Shown: in pieces, positions 4,745 through 5,229 of the stretch
Layout of the letters: every line of letters begins with the position of its first letter
How positions within the stretch are numbered: position 1 is the first letter of the stretch
Assembly (NCBI GenBank): GCA_025464045.1
Contig: JAODBQ010000293.1
Coordinates: 1-5,229 of the forward strand
DNA: 5,229 nt
Reading direction: 5' to 3'
Source: Ilumatobacteraceae bacterium
GTDB taxonomy: Bacteria; Actinomycetota; Acidimicrobiia; Acidimicrobiales; Ilumatobacteraceae
The notes under the pieces: model-generated
Told to the model about the DNA's origin: nothing
The model's database searches: none
What the model saw: only the letters and a program-made list of their open reading frames with translations
Translations under genes and position numbers: made by a program

Positions 4745-5229
4745 ATGAGACGGACGAGCTTCTCCCGGTGGCCGTGCTCCGTGGCCCGCACGGTCGACAT
4801 CCTCGGCGACTGGTGGACGCCGCTCGTCCTGCGCGACGCGTTCGCCGGGCTGGCGCGCTTCGACGAGTTCCAGCGGTCGCTCGGCATCGGTCGCAACGTC
4901 CTCACCCAACGGCTCAACCGACTCGTCGAGGTGGGGATCATGGAGAAGTCGCTGTACTCGGAGCACCCGCCGCGGTTCGAGTACCTCCTCACCGAGCGCG
5001 GGCGGGCGTTCTACCCCGTGCTCGCCGCGATCACCGCGTGGGGCGACGAGTGGCTGGACGGCGGCCACGGCGCGCCGGTCTCGATGCGCCACGCCACGTG
5101 CGGCAAGCTGACCACGCCGACGGTGGCCTGCTCGGAGTGCGGCGAGCCGCTGGTCGCGGCCGAGGTCAGCAACGAGCTCGGCCCCGGCTACCCCGAGCGC
5201 TGGCGGGAGCGGGCGATGGCCACCGGCCG
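4745..5229 (+). CDS. HxlR-family winged-helix regulator with Cys-rich C-terminal tail (3' end outside window)
   Basis: HxlR (MarR-like) proteins are dimeric DNA-binding regulators, several of which sense electrophiles or redox stress through an N-terminal cysteine. The 161 visible residues begin with SRWPCSVARTVDILGDWW at 7-24, which holds the family's characteristic N-terminal Cys (Cys11) and LGDxW. The winged helix continues with FDEFQRSLGIGRNVLTQRL at 39-57 as the recognition region and PPRFEYLLTERG at 75-86 as the wing. A C-terminal extension has His116, Cys119, Cys129 and Cys132 in HATCG and CSECGE, resembling a zinc ribbon; such tails occur in some family members. The frame is still open at the window edge. 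The ATG is the only reasonable start: the nearby GTG at 4738 is out of frame. Its divergent placement and the dyads in the shared region suggest it controls the oxidoreductase and itself. The inducing signal is unknown. Confidence 0.93.
   Translation, partial: MRRTSFSRWPCSVARTVDILGDWWTPLVLRDAFAGLARFDEFQRSLGIGRNVLTQRLNRLVEVGIMEKSLYSEHPPRFEYLLTERGRAFYPVLAAITAWGDEWLDGGHGAPVSMRHATCGKLTTPTVACSECGEPLVAAEVSNELGPGYPERWRERAMATG

Noticed and set aside
4678..4992. A 104-codon minus-strand frame antisense to the HxlR gene
   Set aside because: It is a shadow of the HxlR coding sequence with no recognisable motif, and it overlaps the operator region.
4637..5092. A 152-codon upstream extension of the oxidoreductase frame on the minus strand
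   Set aside because: It runs antisense through the convincing HxlR gene, has an Arg/Pro/Glu-rich shadow composition, and adds nothing before the family's iron-sulfur motif. The strong ribosome binding site lies at 4642-4649.
1..5229. Mobile element, CRISPR array, tRNA or toxin-antitoxin content
   Set aside because: I found no long terminal inverted repeats, transposase motifs, regularly spaced repeats, tRNA-like cloverleaf sequences or small paired genes. Almost all of the window is accounted for by five ordinary genes.

Overview
The window is GC-rich chromosomal DNA, densely packed with genes, and codon third positions are dominated by G and C. The wording of the protein motifs suggests a high-GC actinobacterium. 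Examples are the QueA stretch VELLVGLDTF, the Tgt stretch DVCPPLP, and an HxlR regulator divergent from a lone molybdopterin oxidoreductase. Acidimicrobiia-like lineages, which keep queuosine genes, are my best guess, but this is pattern recognition from memory and no search was run. I see no mobile elements, CRISPR arrays, tRNA or rRNA genes.

Layout: (1) Positions 1-1523, minus strand, hold the queuosine tRNA-modification pair queA then tgt. The two genes overlap by one base (TGATG), and tgt runs off the left edge of the window. (2) A 41-bp gap containing a GC-rich inverted repeat separates queA from a divergent plus-strand gene at 1565-2275. That gene encodes a dienelactone-hydrolase-family alpha/beta hydrolase with a complete Cys-Asp-His triad. 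(3) Only 6 bp separate its stop from the stop of a convergent minus-strand gene at 2282-4636. This encodes a 784-residue cytoplasmic molybdopterin (bis-MGD) oxidoreductase of the DMSO-reductase superfamily with an N-terminal [4Fe-4S] motif. (4) A 108-bp intergenic region (4637-4744) separates it from a divergent plus-strand gene at 4745 onward. That gene encodes an HxlR-type winged-helix regulator with a Cys-rich, zinc-ribbon-like tail and is cut by the right edge.

Functionally, queA and tgt act on the same pathway: Tgt inserts the queuine precursor preQ1 into tRNA, and QueA then converts preQ1 to epoxyqueuosine. The hydrolase looks like an independent single gene. The oxidoreductase and the HxlR gene form a divergent pair whose shared intergenic region carries two tandem dyads with matching GTT-N9-AAC cores exactly 22 bp apart. 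This makes local regulation of the oxidoreductase by the HxlR protein a reasonable, testable inference. The pair is the most interesting item in the window. The oxidoreductase has no recognisable Cys or Sec molybdenum ligand and no partner subunit genes next to it, so its substrate and electron partner are open. Nothing here amounts to clear evidence of a wholly new system.
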